Shown here in pieces: positions 36,494 to 47,471 of a DNA stretch of 64,000 nucleotides (the stretch's first letter is position 1; every line of letters begins with the position of its first letter). The notes beneath the pieces were generated by a model. It saw only the letters and a list, made by a program, of their open reading frames with translations, had not been told where the DNA came from and did not search any database. This DNA comes from Caldimonas tepidiphila (GTDB lineage Bacteria; Pseudomonadota; Gammaproteobacteria; Burkholderiales; Burkholderiaceae_C). The stretch covers positions 1 through 64,000 of the forward strand of contig NZ_QXMG01000012.1 in assembly GCF_003569765.1 (NCBI RefSeq), given 5' to 3'. A program made the translations under genes and the position numbers.

Positions 36494-37603
36494 GTGCCGG
36501 CGCCCGCCCTGTGGGCCGCCCGGGGCCTGCTGCTGATCGCCATGATCTTCCTGCTGCAGTTCGCGCAGTCGCTGCTGCTGCCGCTGGTGGTGGCGGTGAT
36601 CCTGACCTTCGTGCTGTCCGAGCCGGTGCGGCGGCTGCGGCGGCTCGGCATCCCGGAGATGGTGGGCGCCGGGCTGGTCGTCGCCGCGCTGCTCGGCGTG
36701 GTCGGCCTGGCGGGCAGCGCGCTCGCCGGCCCCGCCGCCGACTGGTGGCAGCGCGCGCCGAGCAACCTGCGCCAGCTGGTCGAGACCTTCGACCGGGTGC
36801 GGGCCGAGCTGCCGCTGCTCGCGCCGCCGCGCAAGAATCCCCGCAGCGCCACGCCGCCGCCCGACCCGGTGAAGGAGAAGCTCGCGAGCGAGGGCTTCGC
36901 CCTCACCCGCACCGTGATGACCCAGGTGGTGACCTTCGCGATCTCGGCCGCGGCCACCGTGATCCTGCTCTACTTCCTGCTCGCGTCGGAGCACTGGCTG
37001 CTGTCGCGCACGGTGGAGGCGATCCCGCGGCGACGAACGCGCGGCATCGTGCTCGCCGGCGTGCGGCGCGCGCAGCGCGAGATCGGCACCTTCCTCGCGA
37101 CGATGAGCCTGATCAACCTGGGCGTCGGAGCCGCCACCGGCGTCGTGATGATGAGCCTCGGGCTGCCGAACCCGGGCTTGTGGGCGGCGATGGCCGGCGT
37201 GATGAACTTCGTGCCCTACCTCGGGCCGCTGATCGTGCTGGTGCTGCTGCTGCTCGCCGGCGTGCTGACCTTCGGCAGCTTCGGGATGATGGTCGCGCCG
37301 GCCGCCGCCTTCCTGCTGATCAACGTGATCGAGGCCAACTTCGTGACGCCGATGATCCTCGGCCGCCGGCTCTCGCTCAGCCCGCTGTCGGTGTTCCTGT
37401 CGGTGATGGTGTGGGGCTGGCTGTGGGGCATCGCCGGTGCGCTGATCGCGGTGCCGCTGCTGCTCGGCCTGCGCGCGGTCTGCCGCTACTGGCGCCGCCT
37501 CAAGTTGCTCTGCGTCTACCTCGAGGGCGACCGCAACGAGGCGCCCTCGCTGAAGTCGCTGCTGCGCGCCAAGCGCAGGAGCGCGGGGGCGCGCGGAACG
37601 TAA
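36494..37603 (+). CDS. AI-2E-family transporter (PerM/TqsA-like)
   Basis: This protein of about 369 residues has the family topology: a helix pair at the N-terminus (LLLIAMIFLLQFAQSLLLPLVVAVILTFVLSEPV), a soluble segment, then a helix bundle with FVPYLGPLIVLVLLLLAG and ANFVTPMILGRRLSLSPLSVFLSVMVWGWLWG. Members export signals or ions. Autoinducer export by TqsA is the best-known case, so the substrate here is open. I report the GTG start at 36494; an in-frame CTG at 36434 would add 20 residues. Confidence 0.85.
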   Translation: MPAPALWAARGLLLIAMIFLLQFAQSLLLPLVVAVILTFVLSEPVRRLRRLGIPEMVGAGLVVAALLGVVGLAGSALAGPAADWWQRAPSNLRQLVETFDRVRAELPLLAPPRKNPRSATPPPDPVKEKLASEGFALTRTVMTQVVTFAISAAATVILLYFLLASEHWLLSRTVEAIPRRRTRGIVLAGVRRAQREIGTFLATMSLINLGVGAATGVVMMSLGLPNPGLWAAMAGVMNFVPYLGPLIVLVLLLLAGVLTFGSFGMMVAPAAAFLLINVIEANFVTPMILGRRLSLSPLSVFLSVMVWGWLWGIAGALIAVPLLLGLRAVCRYWRRLKLLCVYLEGDRNEAPSLKSLLRAKRRSAGARGT

Positions 37604-37851
37604 GCAGCCGTTCCGCCTGCAACAACTTCCTTCCGCGCGCAAGCGCCTGCGCTCCAGCTTCTACAAGCCCGCCGTGAATAATCGAGGGTTCGGGGCACCG
37701 GATGCGTCCGATCGCATCCCGCACCCTCAAGCCCGGGTTTTCCCTGTCGTTTAAGCGAGCCTGAGTCGCCGGCCGTCCTCTGGAACGGAGCCGGCGGCGG
37801 ACAAGCCATCGGCGCCGTCGCGGCGGCGCCCAGACAGGGAAAGAGAAGCTT

Positions 37852-39696
37852 GTGAAAACGACGAATTCTTTGGCAACGCCCGCCCCGGCCGGCGTGCTCG
37901 GCCTCTACCGCAGCGTGTGGCGCTTCGCCGACGGCGTGCGCGCGCGCTGGCTGCTGGCCACTGCGCTGCTCGTGAGCTCGACGCTCGTGAAGCTGTCGAT
38001 GCCGTGGATGGCCGCGCAGGCGATCAACACGCTGCAGGCCGGCGGCGCCGACGCCTCGACGCAGGCGGCGCTGTGGATCGCCGCGATCGTGCTGGCGGTG
38101 GTGGTGTCGTGGAGCATGCACGGCCCGGGCCGCATCCTGGAGCGCTCGGTGGGCGTGAAGGTGCGCCAGGGCGTGTCCGACGCGCTCTACGGCAAGCTCA
38201 CCCGCGTGCCGCTGGTGTGGCACGACCGGCACCACTCGGGCGAGCTGCAGCAGCGCGTGGACCAGGCGAGCAACGCGCTCGGCAACTTCGCGCAGACGCA
38301 GTTCATCTACCTGCAGAACATCGTCAACCTGATCGGGCCGGTGGTGGCGCTGACGCTGCTGTCGCAGCTCGCCGGCGGCATGGCGCTCGCCGGCTACCTG
38401 GCGGTGGCCTTCGTGATCATCCGCTTCGACCGCGCGCTGATGCGCCTGGCGCGGCGCGAGAACGACGCCAACCGCCGCTACGGCGCCGGGCTGCTGGACT
38501 TCATCGGCAACATCTCCACCGTGATGAGCCTGCGGCTGCACAAGGCCACGCGCCGCCTCGTCGGCCAGCGCCTCGACGCGGTGTTCGAGCCGCTCAAGCG
38601 CTCGATCGTGCTGACCGAGGCCAAGTGGTGTGCGGTGGACCTGCTGACGATCACGCTGACCTGGAGCCTGGTGGTCGTCTACGCCTGGCAGTCGCAGAAC
38701 GCGGGCGGCACGCTGATGATCGGCAGCCTGTTCATGATCTACCAGTACGCCAACCAGGCCGGCGGCGTGATCGGCTCGATGGCGACGAACTTCCAGAACT
38801 TCGCGCGCATGCGCACCGACTACTCGAGCGCCGACCCGGTCTGGAACGCGCCGGAGCACCCCGAGGCGACCGCCGCGGTGGGCGAGGAATGGCGCCGCAT
38901 CGACGTGCGCGACCTGCACTTCTCGCGCGACGGCGCCCCCGAGGCGGGCGCGGCGGACGGCGAGGCGGCGCAGCGCGGCGGCCTGCACGGCGTGTCGCTC
39001 ACGCTCTACCGCGGCGAGCGCGTGGCGCTGGTGGGCCCGAGCGGCTCGGGCAAGAGCACGCTGATGAAGGTGCTCGCCGGCCTCTACCAGCCCGACCACG
39101 GCCACTTCAGCGTGGACGGCAGCGCCCGGCCCGGCCTGAAGCACCTCGGCAGCGTCACGACGCTGATCCCGCAGGAGGCGGAGGTGTTCGAGTGCACGGT
39201 GCGCGAGAACCTGACCTTCGGCGAGCGCTACGACGACAGCGCGATCGTGGAGGCCGCGCACGTCAGCGCCTTCGACACGGTGCTCGCGACGATGCCGCAG
39301 GGGCTCGACACGCCGATCACCGAGCGCGGCGTCAACATGTCGGGCGGCCAGCGCCAGCGGCTGTGCCTGGCGCGCGGCGCGCTTGCCGCGCAGGGCAGCT
39401 CAGTGCTGATGCTCGACGAGCCCACCAGCGCGCTCGACCCGGTGACCGAGGCGCTCGTGTTCCGCCGGCTGGGCGAATGCTTCCCGCAGGCCTGCATCGT
39501 CTCGTCGGTGCACCGCATGAGCCTGCTCGAGCACTTCGACAAGGTGGTACTGATGGTGGCGGGCCGGGTGCTCGACGTGGGCAGCGTGCCCGAGCTGATG
39601 GAGCGCCAGCCGATCTTCCGCGAGATGGTGCACGGCCCCGGCGAGGCGGCGGCCCTGCCGGCGCCGCAGCCGGTGCGCGAGACCGCGGGCGCCTGA
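37852..39696 (+). CDS. ABC exporter, fused membrane and ATPase domains
   Basis: This 614-residue half-transporter has six membrane helices in the first ~320 residues, then an ATPase with Walker A GPSGSGKST, Q-loop LIPQEAEVFECTVRENL, signature MSGGQRQRLCLARG, Walker B SVLMLDEPTSALD and H-loop SSVHR. It probably works as a homodimer. The substrate is not evident. The GTG start at 37852 is preceded by AGGGAAAGAGAAG. No sigma-54 motif was found in its 250-base upstream region. It stands alone between unrelated genes. Confidence 0.88.
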   Translation: MKTTNSLATPAPAGVLGLYRSVWRFADGVRARWLLATALLVSSTLVKLSMPWMAAQAINTLQAGGADASTQAALWIAAIVLAVVVSWSMHGPGRILERSVGVKVRQGVSDALYGKLTRVPLVWHDRHHSGELQQRVDQASNALGNFAQTQFIYLQNIVNLIGPVVALTLLSQLAGGMALAGYLAVAFVIIRFDRALMRLARRENDANRRYGAGLLDFIGNISTVMSLRLHKATRRLVGQRLDAVFEPLKRSIVLTEAKWCAVDLLTITLTWSLVVVYAWQSQNAGGTLMIGSLFMIYQYANQAGGVIGSMATNFQNFARMRTDYSSADPVWNAPEHPEATAAVGEEWRRIDVRDLHFSRDGAPEAGAADGEAAQRGGLHGVSLTLYRGERVALVGPSGSGKSTLMKVLAGLYQPDHGHFSVDGSARPGLKHLGSVTTLIPQEAEVFECTVRENLTFGERYDDSAIVEAAHVSAFDTVLATMPQGLDTPITERGVNMSGGQRQRLCLARGALAAQGSSVLMLDEPTSALDPVTEALVFRRLGECFPQACIVSSVHRMSLLEHFDKVVLMVAGRVLDVGSVPELMERQPIFREMVHGPGEAAALPAPQPVRETAGA

Positions 39697-39739
39697 GGCG
39701 GCGTCATGCACCGTGCGGCCGCGAGGCCCGCATGAAAGG

Positions 39740-39763
39740 AAGGGCGCCCCGCGGGGCGCCCTT
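39740..39763. terminator. GC-rich hairpin between convergent genes
   Basis: AAGGGCGCCCC-GC-GGGGCGCCCTT is an 11-bp perfect stem between the ABC exporter and the convergent outer-membrane protein gene. There is no T-run, so termination is likely but not certain. Confidence 0.6.
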
Positions 39764-39792
39764 CGTGCGTCACGGCCCGACAGGGCCGACGT

Positions 39793-41166
39793 TCAGAACT
39801 TGTACTTGACGCCGATCGTCGCCAGGTCCACCTCCTCGCGGCCGCCGACGAACTTCATGCGGTGGCGCTCCCAGTCCAGCGTCACCGCCCAGTTCGGCGC
39901 GACGTTCAGGTTGGCGCCGAGGCCCCAGGTGAAGCCGAAGCCGTTCTCGTCGCCGCCGGCGACGCCGCCCACCGCCGGCGTGCGGGTCCAGCCGTAGGTG
40001 GTGCCGAGCTTGCCGACGAGGTCGAAGGTGGGGCTCACGGGCATCGTGCCGACCGCGCTCAGGTTGATGCCGTAGGCACGCGCGCGTCCACCCGCGCCGG
40101 CGGCGACGTCCGCGCGGCCGAAGTGGATCAGGCTGACCTCGGCGCCGAGCCACTCGTTGACCCGCCCGCCGGTGAAGATCTTGCCGGAGACGTCGGGGTT
40201 GTCGCAGCCGACGAGGCCACCGCAGGCGTCGTCGAAGTCGGCGCGGCCGATGCTGGCGCCCACGTAGCCCTGCGTGGTGTAGGGCAGCCAGGACTGGCCG
40301 GCCCCCATCCCCATCATGCCGCCGCGGGCGGTGGCGTCGCTGCCCATGCCGGAGGTGCCCATCGTGGAGCTGCGCGGGCTGCCCATGCCAGAGCCGCTGG
40401 TGCCGCTGCCGGTGGCATCGCTGCCGGTGCTGCCGCCCATGCCGGAGCCGCTCGTGCCGCCGGTGCCGGTACCCATCGCATCGCTGCCGGTGCCGGTCGT
40501 GCCGGCCGCGCCGGTGCCCAGGCCCCCGCCGGTCGCCCCGCCCATGCCGCTGCCCATGTCGCTGCCGGTCGTGCCGCCGGTGCTGCCGCCCATGCCGGAT
40601 CCGGTCGTGCCGCCGGTGCTGCCGCCCATGCCGGAGCCGGTCGTGCCGCCGGTGCCGGTGCCCATTGCGTCGCTGCCGGTGCCGTAGCCGCTACCGGTGC
40701 CGGTGGTCGAGCCCGTCGTGCCGGAACCCGTCGCGTCGGTTCCGGTGCCGCCCATGCCGCTCGTGCCGGTGGCGCCGGTGCCGTAAGGGCTGCCGGTCGT
40801 TCCGGTCGTGCCGGTGCCGTAGGTGCTGCCGGTGCCGGTCGCCCCGGTGGTGCCGGTGGCATCGGTTCCGGTGCCGGTCGCTCCGCTCGTGCCCGAGGCA
40901 TCGGTTCCGGTGCCGCTCATGCCGCTGCCGGTCGTGCCCATGGAGCCCATGCCGCTGCCGGTGGCGCCCGTCGTCCCGCTCGCGCCGGTGCCCATGCCGC
41001 TGCTGCCGGTGGCGCCGCTGTCGTAGGTGCCGCCAATGGCCGGCGAGGTGCCGGTGGCCCCGGTCCCGGTCGTGGCGCCGCTCGTCTGCGCCTGGACCGC
41101 GAAGGCCGCGGAGCCGAGCGCGGCGGCGATCACCGCGGTGGAGAAGATGCTGCTCTTAGGTTTCAT
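39793..41166 (-). CDS. Outer-membrane beta-barrel protein with a long Gly/Thr/Ser/Met-rich domain
   Basis: This 457-residue protein has a signal peptide ([25 protein letters not shown]), about 265 residues of [16 protein letters not shown] repeats, and a ~165-residue C-terminal domain resembling a small OmpA-like eight-stranded barrel ([35 protein letters not shown]), ending in Lys-Phe (IGVKYKF), the usual signal for barrel insertion. The repeat domain may be surface-exposed or periplasmic. The start follows AAGGAG. It carries a strong sigma-54-type motif upstream. Confidence 0.85.
   Translation of the reverse strand: MKPKSSIFSTAVIAAALGSAAFAVQAQTSGATTGTGATGTSPAIGGTYDSGATGSSGMGTGASGTTGATGSGMGSMGTTGSGMSGTGTDASGTSGATGTGTDATGTTGATGTGSTYGTGTTGTTGSPYGTGATGTSGMGGTGTDATGSGTTGSTTGTGSGYGTGSDAMGTGTGGTTGSGMGGSTGGTTGSGMGGSTGGTTGSDMGSGMGGATGGGLGTGAAGTTGTGSDAMGTGTGGTSGSGMGGSTGSDATGSGTSGSGMGSPRSSTMGTSGMGSDATARGGMMGMGAGQSWLPYTTQGYVGASIGRADFDDACGGLVGCDNPDVSGKIFTGGRVNEWLGAEVSLIHFGRADVAAGAGGRARAYGINLSAVGTMPVSPTFDLVGKLGTTYGWTRTPAVGGVAGGDENGFGFTWGLGANLNVAPNWAVTLDWERHRMKFVGGREEVDLATIGVKYKF
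40548..40660 (-). repeat. Tandem 36-bp repeats in the outer-membrane protein gene
   Basis: Adjacent 36-base units encode the 12-residue block [12 protein letters not shown] two to three times in almost identical form, with decayed units on both sides. Length variation would keep the frame. Confidence 0.6.
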
Positions 41167-41243
41167 CGTCACTCCTTGAATGGGGGTGTAAACACGGTGC
41201 CTTGCCCCATTGACGGGACGATCAGGCTGCGCTACCCCCTTGG

Positions 41244-41257
41244 GCAAGGGGCATGCC
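41244..41257 (-). promoter_or_regulatory. Sigma-54-type promoter for the outer-membrane protein
   Basis: The minus strand reads GGCATGCCCCTTGC: GGCAT, TTGC, exact spacing. It lies about 80 bases upstream of the ATG at 41166. Confidence 0.55.
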
Positions 41258-41384
41258 GGGGGGAACCTCCGCCGGCCGATCCCGCGGGCCGCCTTCGGCG
41301 GCGGGTGCGAGGCCCTTGCCGGCCAGACCCTCGGCCCCGCTGCAGAAACTGCCGCGGACTGCACTTTGTTCGGTGCGGGCCCCG

Positions 41385-41398
41385 GGCACGCCGATTGC
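41385..41398 (+). promoter_or_regulatory. Sigma-54-type promoter for the 58-residue ORF/cls operon
   Basis: The plus strand reads GGCACGCCGATTGC, a near-perfect match (GGCACG, TTGC). It lies about 45 bases before the ATG at 41444. Confidence 0.55.
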
Positions 41399-41443
41399 CT
41401 CTTCGACCGTGCGAAATGCTCCCGAAGTCGCCTGGAGACCCCC

Positions 41444-41620
41444 ATGAGATCCCCCGAGACGATCAACGGCAAGCTCCCCTGCGAGCACCCGAGCCGCGAG
41501 CGCGGCGACCACGCCAACCTCTCCCGGCCGGAGGCCCATCCCGGCAACCGCCCTGCCGCCCGGCCGGCGCCCCGCCCCTCTCCCGCCGCCCCGCGCCGCG
41601 GCCGCGACGCATGGAACTGA
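41444..41620 (+). CDS. 58-residue hypothetical protein
   Basis: The start lies behind CTGGAGACC and directly downstream of a good sigma-54-type element. The product is hydrophilic, rich in Pro, Arg and His ([21 protein letters not shown]). No family is recognised. It lies 10 bases upstream of the cardiolipin-synthase-like gene, so it may act as a leader peptide or small partner. Confidence 0.45.
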   Translation: MRSPETINGKLPCEHPSRERGDHANLSRPEAHPGNRPAARPAPRPSPAAPRRGRDAWN

Positions 41621-41630
41621 GGGGCAGGCC

Positions 41631-42938
41631 TTGAGCCCGCCCGTCCAGTCCGGAACCGCCGTCGCGCCGCTGCGGGTTCCCGGCCTTTCCGGCCTCGGCA
41701 GCGGCGCCTCCCCTTCCCCCTCCGCCGCTCCGCCCCACGGCGGCCCGGCCGCCGCTCTGCAGCGCCACGGCCGCGTGCTGGCGCGCACGCTCGACGCGCC
41801 GGTGATTCCCGGCAACCGCGTCGAGGTGCTGCTCGACGGGCCGGCCACCTACGCGGCGATGTTCGACGCGATCGACGCCGCGCGCGACCACATCAACCTG
41901 GAGAGCTACACGCTCGAGGCGAGCGGCCCCGGCGAGGAGATGGCGCGCCGGCTGATCGCGCGGCGCCGCGACGGCCTGCGCGTGAACGTGCTGTTCGACG
42001 CCTTCGGCTCGATGCAGACGCCCGCGTCCTACTTCGACGCGATGCGCGCGGCCGGCGTGCGGGTGTGCGAGTACAACCCGCTGAATCCGCTGCGCAACAC
42101 GATCAGCCGCGCGCTGCACCTGCGCGACCACCGCAAGCTGATGATCGTCGACGGCCGCATCGGCTTCACCGGGGGCGTCAACATCAGCGGCGTCTACGCC
42201 GCGGGCCCCTCGGGGCCGCTGCGGCGCGAGCGCGCGCGGGTGCTGCAGTCGGGCTGGCGCGACACGCACGTGCGCATCGAGGGCCCGGTGGTGGCCGAGA
42301 TGCAGCGGCTCTTCATCTCGCACTGGCACCGCCACTCCTGCGAGCCGCTGCCGGGCGCGCGCTACTACCCGCCGCTGCCGCCCGCGGGCACGCAGCAGGT
42401 GGGCGTCGCGGCGCGCGAGGCGGGACGGCGCCGCAACGCCTTCTACCGCTCGCTGATCGGCGCGATCGACGCCGCGCAGCAGCGCGTGCTGATCACGGTG
42501 GCCTACTTCGTGCCGACGCGCCGCCTGATGCGCTCGCTCGCCGCGGCGGCGCGCCGCGGCGTCGAGGTGCGCATGGTGCTGCCCGGCATCAGCGACGTGT
42601 GGGCGCCGCTGCACGCGGGACGCTCGCACTACGCCTGGCTGCTGCAGGCCGGGGTGCACATCCACGAGCGGCACGACGCGATGCTGCACGCCAAGACCTG
42701 CGTGATCGACGGCGTGTGGGCCACGGTCGGCTCGAGCAACCTCGACTGGCGCAGCTTCCTGCACAACGCCGAGGCCAACGTGGTGGTGCTCGACCGCGAC
42801 TTCGCGGCCGAGCTCGAGGCGGTGTTCTGGCGCGACGTCGGCTGCTGCAGCGAGATCACCGCCGAGCGCTGGCAGCAGCGGGGCTGGGTGCCGCGCATGC
42901 AGGAGTGGCTGGCGCGCCGCTTCGAGTTCTTCCTCTGA
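41631..42938 (+). CDS. Phospholipase D-family cardiolipin synthase (ClsB-like)
   Basis: This 435-residue protein has two HKD motifs, [19 protein letters not shown] and [23 protein letters not shown]. It also has the NLESYTLE segment near the first domain and the short ending expected of ClsB-type enzymes without N-terminal membrane helices. It probably joins phosphatidyl groups to make cardiolipin or a related lipid. The annotated start is TTG at 41631. The N-terminal 45 residues are low-complexity, so the true start may be later. Confidence 0.88.
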   Translation: MSPPVQSGTAVAPLRVPGLSGLGSGASPSPSAAPPHGGPAAALQRHGRVLARTLDAPVIPGNRVEVLLDGPATYAAMFDAIDAARDHINLESYTLEASGPGEEMARRLIARRRDGLRVNVLFDAFGSMQTPASYFDAMRAAGVRVCEYNPLNPLRNTISRALHLRDHRKLMIVDGRIGFTGGVNISGVYAAGPSGPLRRERARVLQSGWRDTHVRIEGPVVAEMQRLFISHWHRHSCEPLPGARYYPPLPPAGTQQVGVAAREAGRRRNAFYRSLIGAIDAAQQRVLITVAYFVPTRRLMRSLAAAARRGVEVRMVLPGISDVWAPLHAGRSHYAWLLQAGVHIHERHDAMLHAKTCVIDGVWATVGSSNLDWRSFLHNAEANVVVLDRDFAAELEAVFWRDVGCCSEITAERWQQRGWVPRMQEWLARRFEFFL

Positions 42939-42962
42939 GCCGCTCGCGGGGTGGGCGCGGCT

Positions 42963-43316
42963 TCAGCGCAGGGCCGCGCCTTGCCGGCTGCACAGATTGC
43001 GGCCGACGACGGTCAGACGCAGCGTGCCGCCATGCCACTCGAGCCAGTCGAGCGCGACGTAGCGCTCGACCTCCTGCTCCGACAGCAGGTCGGCGCGCCG
43101 GCTCGCGAGCAGGCGCTCGACGCGGGGCAGCCGCTCGCGCAGGCGCTCGCGCTCGTCCTGCGCGCCGTCCGGCGAGGGTGGCAGCGGCCGGCCCGGCAGC
43201 GGCGGACCGGCCGTCTTCGGCCGCGGTCCGCGCGACGGTGCGGGCGCACCGCAGCACTGGTCGACCATCTGGGTCCAGTGCGCATTGGCGCACTCCGCGA
43301 CAGGATCGTTCGGCAT
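42963..43316 (-). CDS. 117-residue hypothetical protein
   Basis: It is a hydrophilic protein with a Cys pair near residue 21 (VDQCCGAP), a Pro/Gly-rich middle, and a helical C-terminus (RERLRERLPRVERLLASRRADLLSEQEVERYVALDWLEW) that looks like a small winged-helix or coiled segment. No family is recognised. It is the last gene of the UXS/UGDH-like run, 110 bases beyond it. Confidence 0.6.
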   Translation of the reverse strand: MPNDPVAECANAHWTQMVDQCCGAPAPSRGPRPKTAGPPLPGRPLPPSPDGAQDERERLRERLPRVERLLASRRADLLSEQEVERYVALDWLEWHGGTLRLTVVGRNLCSRQGAALR

Positions 43317-43426
43317 GGCAGGCCTCCTCGGCAGCGCAAACTGCACCGAACTTAACACCGACGGGCCCGGCGGGCCTTGCAAGCGGGGCACGGATGCAGG
43401 CCGCGCAGGGTCTTGCCCCCGGGACT

Positions 43427-44913
43427 TCAGGCCCCCCACGTCCCCCCGGCCGGCCCGCCTTGGCGGTGCGCATGCTCGGCGTTTGCCGCCGCGACCTGCC
43501 GCAGCGCGTCGGGCACGCCGCCGGGCAGCGCGGGGCGCGGCGCGAGCGCGGGGCGGCCGACCTGCAGCAGCCGCAGCCCGGCTGCGCGGCAGCGCTCGGC
43601 ATCGAAGAGGTTGCGGCCGTCGATCACGAGACCGTCGGCGAGTTCGCGCGCGATCTCGCGCGGGTCGACGCGCAGGAACTCGGGCCACTCGGTGGCCAGC
43701 ACGAGCGCCTGCGCCCCCTGCAGCGCGGCGCGCGCGCTGCGTGCCCAGTGCAGCCGGGGCGGATGGTCGAGCCGGCGCGCGGCGCCGCGCAGCGCCACCG
43801 GGTCGTAGGCGGCGACATGCGCGCCGGCCTCGACCAGCCGCCGCGCCAGCCAGAGGCTGGGCGCGTCGCGCATCTCGTCGCTGCCGGGCTTGCAGGCCAG
43901 GCCCCACAGCGCGATGCGCCGCCCGCGCAGCCCGGCCGGCCCGCCGTAGCAGTCGCACAGGCGCTCGTAGAGCCAGTGCCGCTGCGTCTCGTTGACCGCC
44001 TCCGCCGCGCCGATCAGCCGCGGCTGCAGGCCCTGCGCGGCCGCCGCGTGGCGCAGGTTCGCGAGGTCGCGCGGGAAGCCCGCGCCGCCCCAGCCGATGC
44101 CGGGGCGCAGGCACTCGGGGCCGATGCGCGGGTCGCTGCCGAGCACCTCGCAGACCTGCGCGATGTCGGCGTCGAGCGCATGCGCGATCGCCGCCATCTC
44201 GTTGATGAAGCTGATGCGCGCCGCGAGCATCGCGCCGACGGCCTGCTTGCCGAGCTCGGCGCTGCGCAGACCGAGGCACAGCAGCCGCACCCCGCGCTCC
44301 AGCAGCGGCGCGTAGACGCGCCGCAGCACCCCGGCCTCGCCCGCCGCGTCGGCGCCCACCACGATGCGGCCGGGCTCGAGGAAGTCGCGCACCGCGCTGC
44401 CGCCGCGCAGGAACTCGGGATTGCACAGCACCGGCACCCGCCACGGCAGCCCCCGCTCGCGCAGGCCCGCGTCGATGGCCTCGCGCAGGCGCTCGCAGGT
44501 GCCCACCGGGGCGGCGGACTTCAGCACCACGGTCGCCGGCCGCGCCAGGCAGCGGCCGAGTGCGCGCGCCACCTCGAGCACGCACGCGCGCTCGGCCTCG
44601 AGCGCGTGTTCGGGCGCGGTGCGCCCGGGGACGGCGCTGCCCGCCGCCGGGCCCGGCCCCGCCTCCTCGCGCCGCTCCACCGCGATAAAGACCACCTCGG
44701 CCTGCGCGAGCGCGGCGCGCAGGTCAGCGGTGAAGGCGAGCCGCCCCGACGCGCGGTGGATCGCCACCAGCGCATCGAGCCCCGGCTCGTAGAGCGGCAG
44801 CGCACCGCGCTCGAGCCGCCCGATCAGCGACGGGTCGGCATCGACCGAGGCCACGTCGTGGCCGAGCTGCGCCAGGCCGGCCGCGCAGACCAGGCCGACG
44901 CGGCCGGTGCCGA

Positions 44914-44929
<16 letters not shown>
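43427..44929 (-). CDS. UDP-glucose 6-dehydrogenase homologue lacking catalytic Cys and Asn
   Basis: The 500-residue fold is that of UDP-glucose/GDP-mannose dehydrogenases: [21 protein letters not shown] site, [67 protein letters not shown], and a C-terminal domain with [17 protein letters not shown]. The nucleophilic Cys of GGSCFPKD is Gly284 (GGAGFPRD) and the conserved Asn four residues after the catalytic Lys228 is Gly232. The VGTP loop is replaced by an insertion (about 85-110). Lys228 and Asp288 remain. Normal UGDH chemistry therefore looks impaired. Start GTG 44929 lies inside the UXS gene (16-base overlap). Confidence 0.85.
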
Positions 44930-45969
<1,040 letters not shown>

Positions 45970-46003
45970 GGGCGATCCCGCGTTGTCGTGATGCCTGCGG
46001 GCA

Positions 46004-46017
46004 GCAAGCCCCGTGCC
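46004..46017 (-). promoter_or_regulatory. Sigma-54-type promoter for UXS/UGDH-like operon
   Basis: The minus strand reads GGCACGGGGCTTGC: GGCACG and TTGC are both perfect, with spacing GG-N10-GC. It lies about 35 bases before the ATG at 45969. Confidence 0.6.
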
Positions 46018-46265
46018 CCAGCGGCGCGCCCGGGGGGCGCCTCCCGCCCTTGCCCCTCCCTTGCCCCGGCCGCGCGTCGCGCCGCATGCGGCAACGCGTG
46101 CCGCGGCCGCCGGCACCGCCGCTTCGGTGAGAAGGAATTGCCGCCCGCGCGGGGACGCGGGCGAGCGCCCCCCCCGCGGATGCGTGGTGCCGCGAGCCCG
46201 CCCGCCGCCCGGCCCCCGGGAAGCCTTCAGCCGGCGTTCGCCGACGCCCCTCGAACGGGTGTACG

Positions 46266-46279
46266 GGCACTTCGATTGC
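46266..46279 (+). promoter_or_regulatory. Sigma-54-type promoter for GT4/PAP2 operon
   Basis: The plus strand reads GGCACTTCGATTGC: GGCAC, TTGC and exact spacing. It lies about 35 bases before the GTG at 46314. Confidence 0.6.
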
Positions 46280-46313
46280 CCCGCCACACTCACCCTCAGA
46301 GCCCGAATCCGCC

Positions 46314-47471
46314 GTGCGCATCGCCTACGTCACCGAGACCTATCCGCCCGAACTCAACGGCGTCGCACTGACCGTGGAACGCACGGTGCGCCACCTTCGC
46401 GCGAACGGTCACGAGCTCTGCCTGCTGCGCCCGCGCCAGCCCGGCGAGGAGCGCCGCGACGACGCCGAGGAGTGGCGCACGCGCAGCCTGCCGATCCCGA
46501 TGTACCGCGACCTGCGCTTCGGCCTCGCGCTGACGGCCACGCTGCGCGAGCGCTTCGAGCGCCGCCTGCCGCAGCTCGTGCACGTCGCGACGCAGGGGCC
46601 GCTCGGGCGCGCGGCGGTGCAGGCGGCCCGGCAGCTCGGCCTCGCGGTGACCTCGGACTTCCGCACCAACTTCCACCAGTACAGCCGCTACTACGGGCTC
46701 GGCTGGATGGAGCCGATGGTGCGCCACTACCTGTGCCGCTTCCACAACGCCACGCACCGCACCTTCGTGCCGACCGCCGCGCTGCGCGAGCAGCTCGCCG
46801 GCAGCGGCTTCGCTCACCTGACGGTGGTGGGCCGCGGCGTCGACGCGCGGCTCTTCTCGCCGCAGCGGCGCAGCGCCGCGCTGCGCGAGCGCTGGGGCGC
46901 GGGCGAGGCGACCCCGGTGCTGCTCTACGTCGGGCGGCTCGCGGCCGAGAAGAACGTGCCGCTCGCGCTGGCCGCCTTCGACGCGGTGCGCGAGCGGCTG
47001 CCCGGCGCGCGCATGGTGGTGGTCGGCGACGGCCCGATGCGCCGGCGCTGGCAGCAGCAGCACCCGCATGTCCACTTCGCCGGGCTGCAGCGCGGCGAGG
47101 CGCTCGCCGAGCACTACGCCTCGGCCGACCTGTTCCTGTTCCCGAGCCTGTCCGACACCTTCGGCAACGTGACGCTGGAGGCGATGGCCTCGGGCCTCGC
47201 GGTGGTGGCCTTCGACGTCGCGGCAGCCGCCGAGCACATCGAGGACCACGACAGCGGCCTGCTCGTGCCGCCCGGCGACGAGCCCGGCTTCGTCGCCGCC
47301 GCCTGCTCGCTGGCCTGGCAGTCCGACACGCTGCGGGCGCTGCGCGAGCGGGCCCGCGAGGCCGCGCTGCAGGCCAGCTGGGACCGGGTGCTCGCCCGCT
47401 TCGAGGACCACCTTCAGGAGACTGCGCATGCCGTGGAAGCCGCACGTTCCGCCGACGCCTGCCTCGCCTGA
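46314..47471 (+). CDS. Glycosyltransferase family 4 (PimB/MgtA-like)
   Basis: This 385-residue GT-B enzyme begins [24 protein letters not shown], typical of alpha-mannosyl or glucuronosyl glycolipid transferases. It contains [39 protein letters not shown], and the donor motif [25 protein letters not shown]. The acceptor may be a lipid given the PAP2 partner. The GTG start and the 44-base overlap with the PAP2 gene indicate tight coupling. Confidence 0.88.
   Translation: MRIAYVTETYPPELNGVALTVERTVRHLRANGHELCLLRPRQPGEERRDDAEEWRTRSLPIPMYRDLRFGLALTATLRERFERRLPQLVHVATQGPLGRAAVQAARQLGLAVTSDFRTNFHQYSRYYGLGWMEPMVRHYLCRFHNATHRTFVPTAALREQLAGSGFAHLTVVGRGVDARLFSPQRRSAALRERWGAGEATPVLLYVGRLAAEKNVPLALAAFDAVRERLPGARMVVVGDGPMRRRWQQQHPHVHFAGLQRGEALAEHYASADLFLFPSLSDTFGNVTLEAMASGLAVVAFDVAAAAEHIEDHDSGLLVPPGDEPGFVAAACSLAWQSDTLRALRERAREAALQASWDRVLARFEDHLQETAHAVEAARSADACLA

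Larger units (their letters stand above)
45970..46313. other. Divergent promoter region between UXS and the GT4 operon
   Basis: About 340 bases with no gene. It contains two outward-facing sigma-54-type elements, one near each start codon. Activator binding sites would be expected in the roughly 250 bases between them. The segment includes GC-rich dyads that I cannot resolve by eye. Confidence 0.5.
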
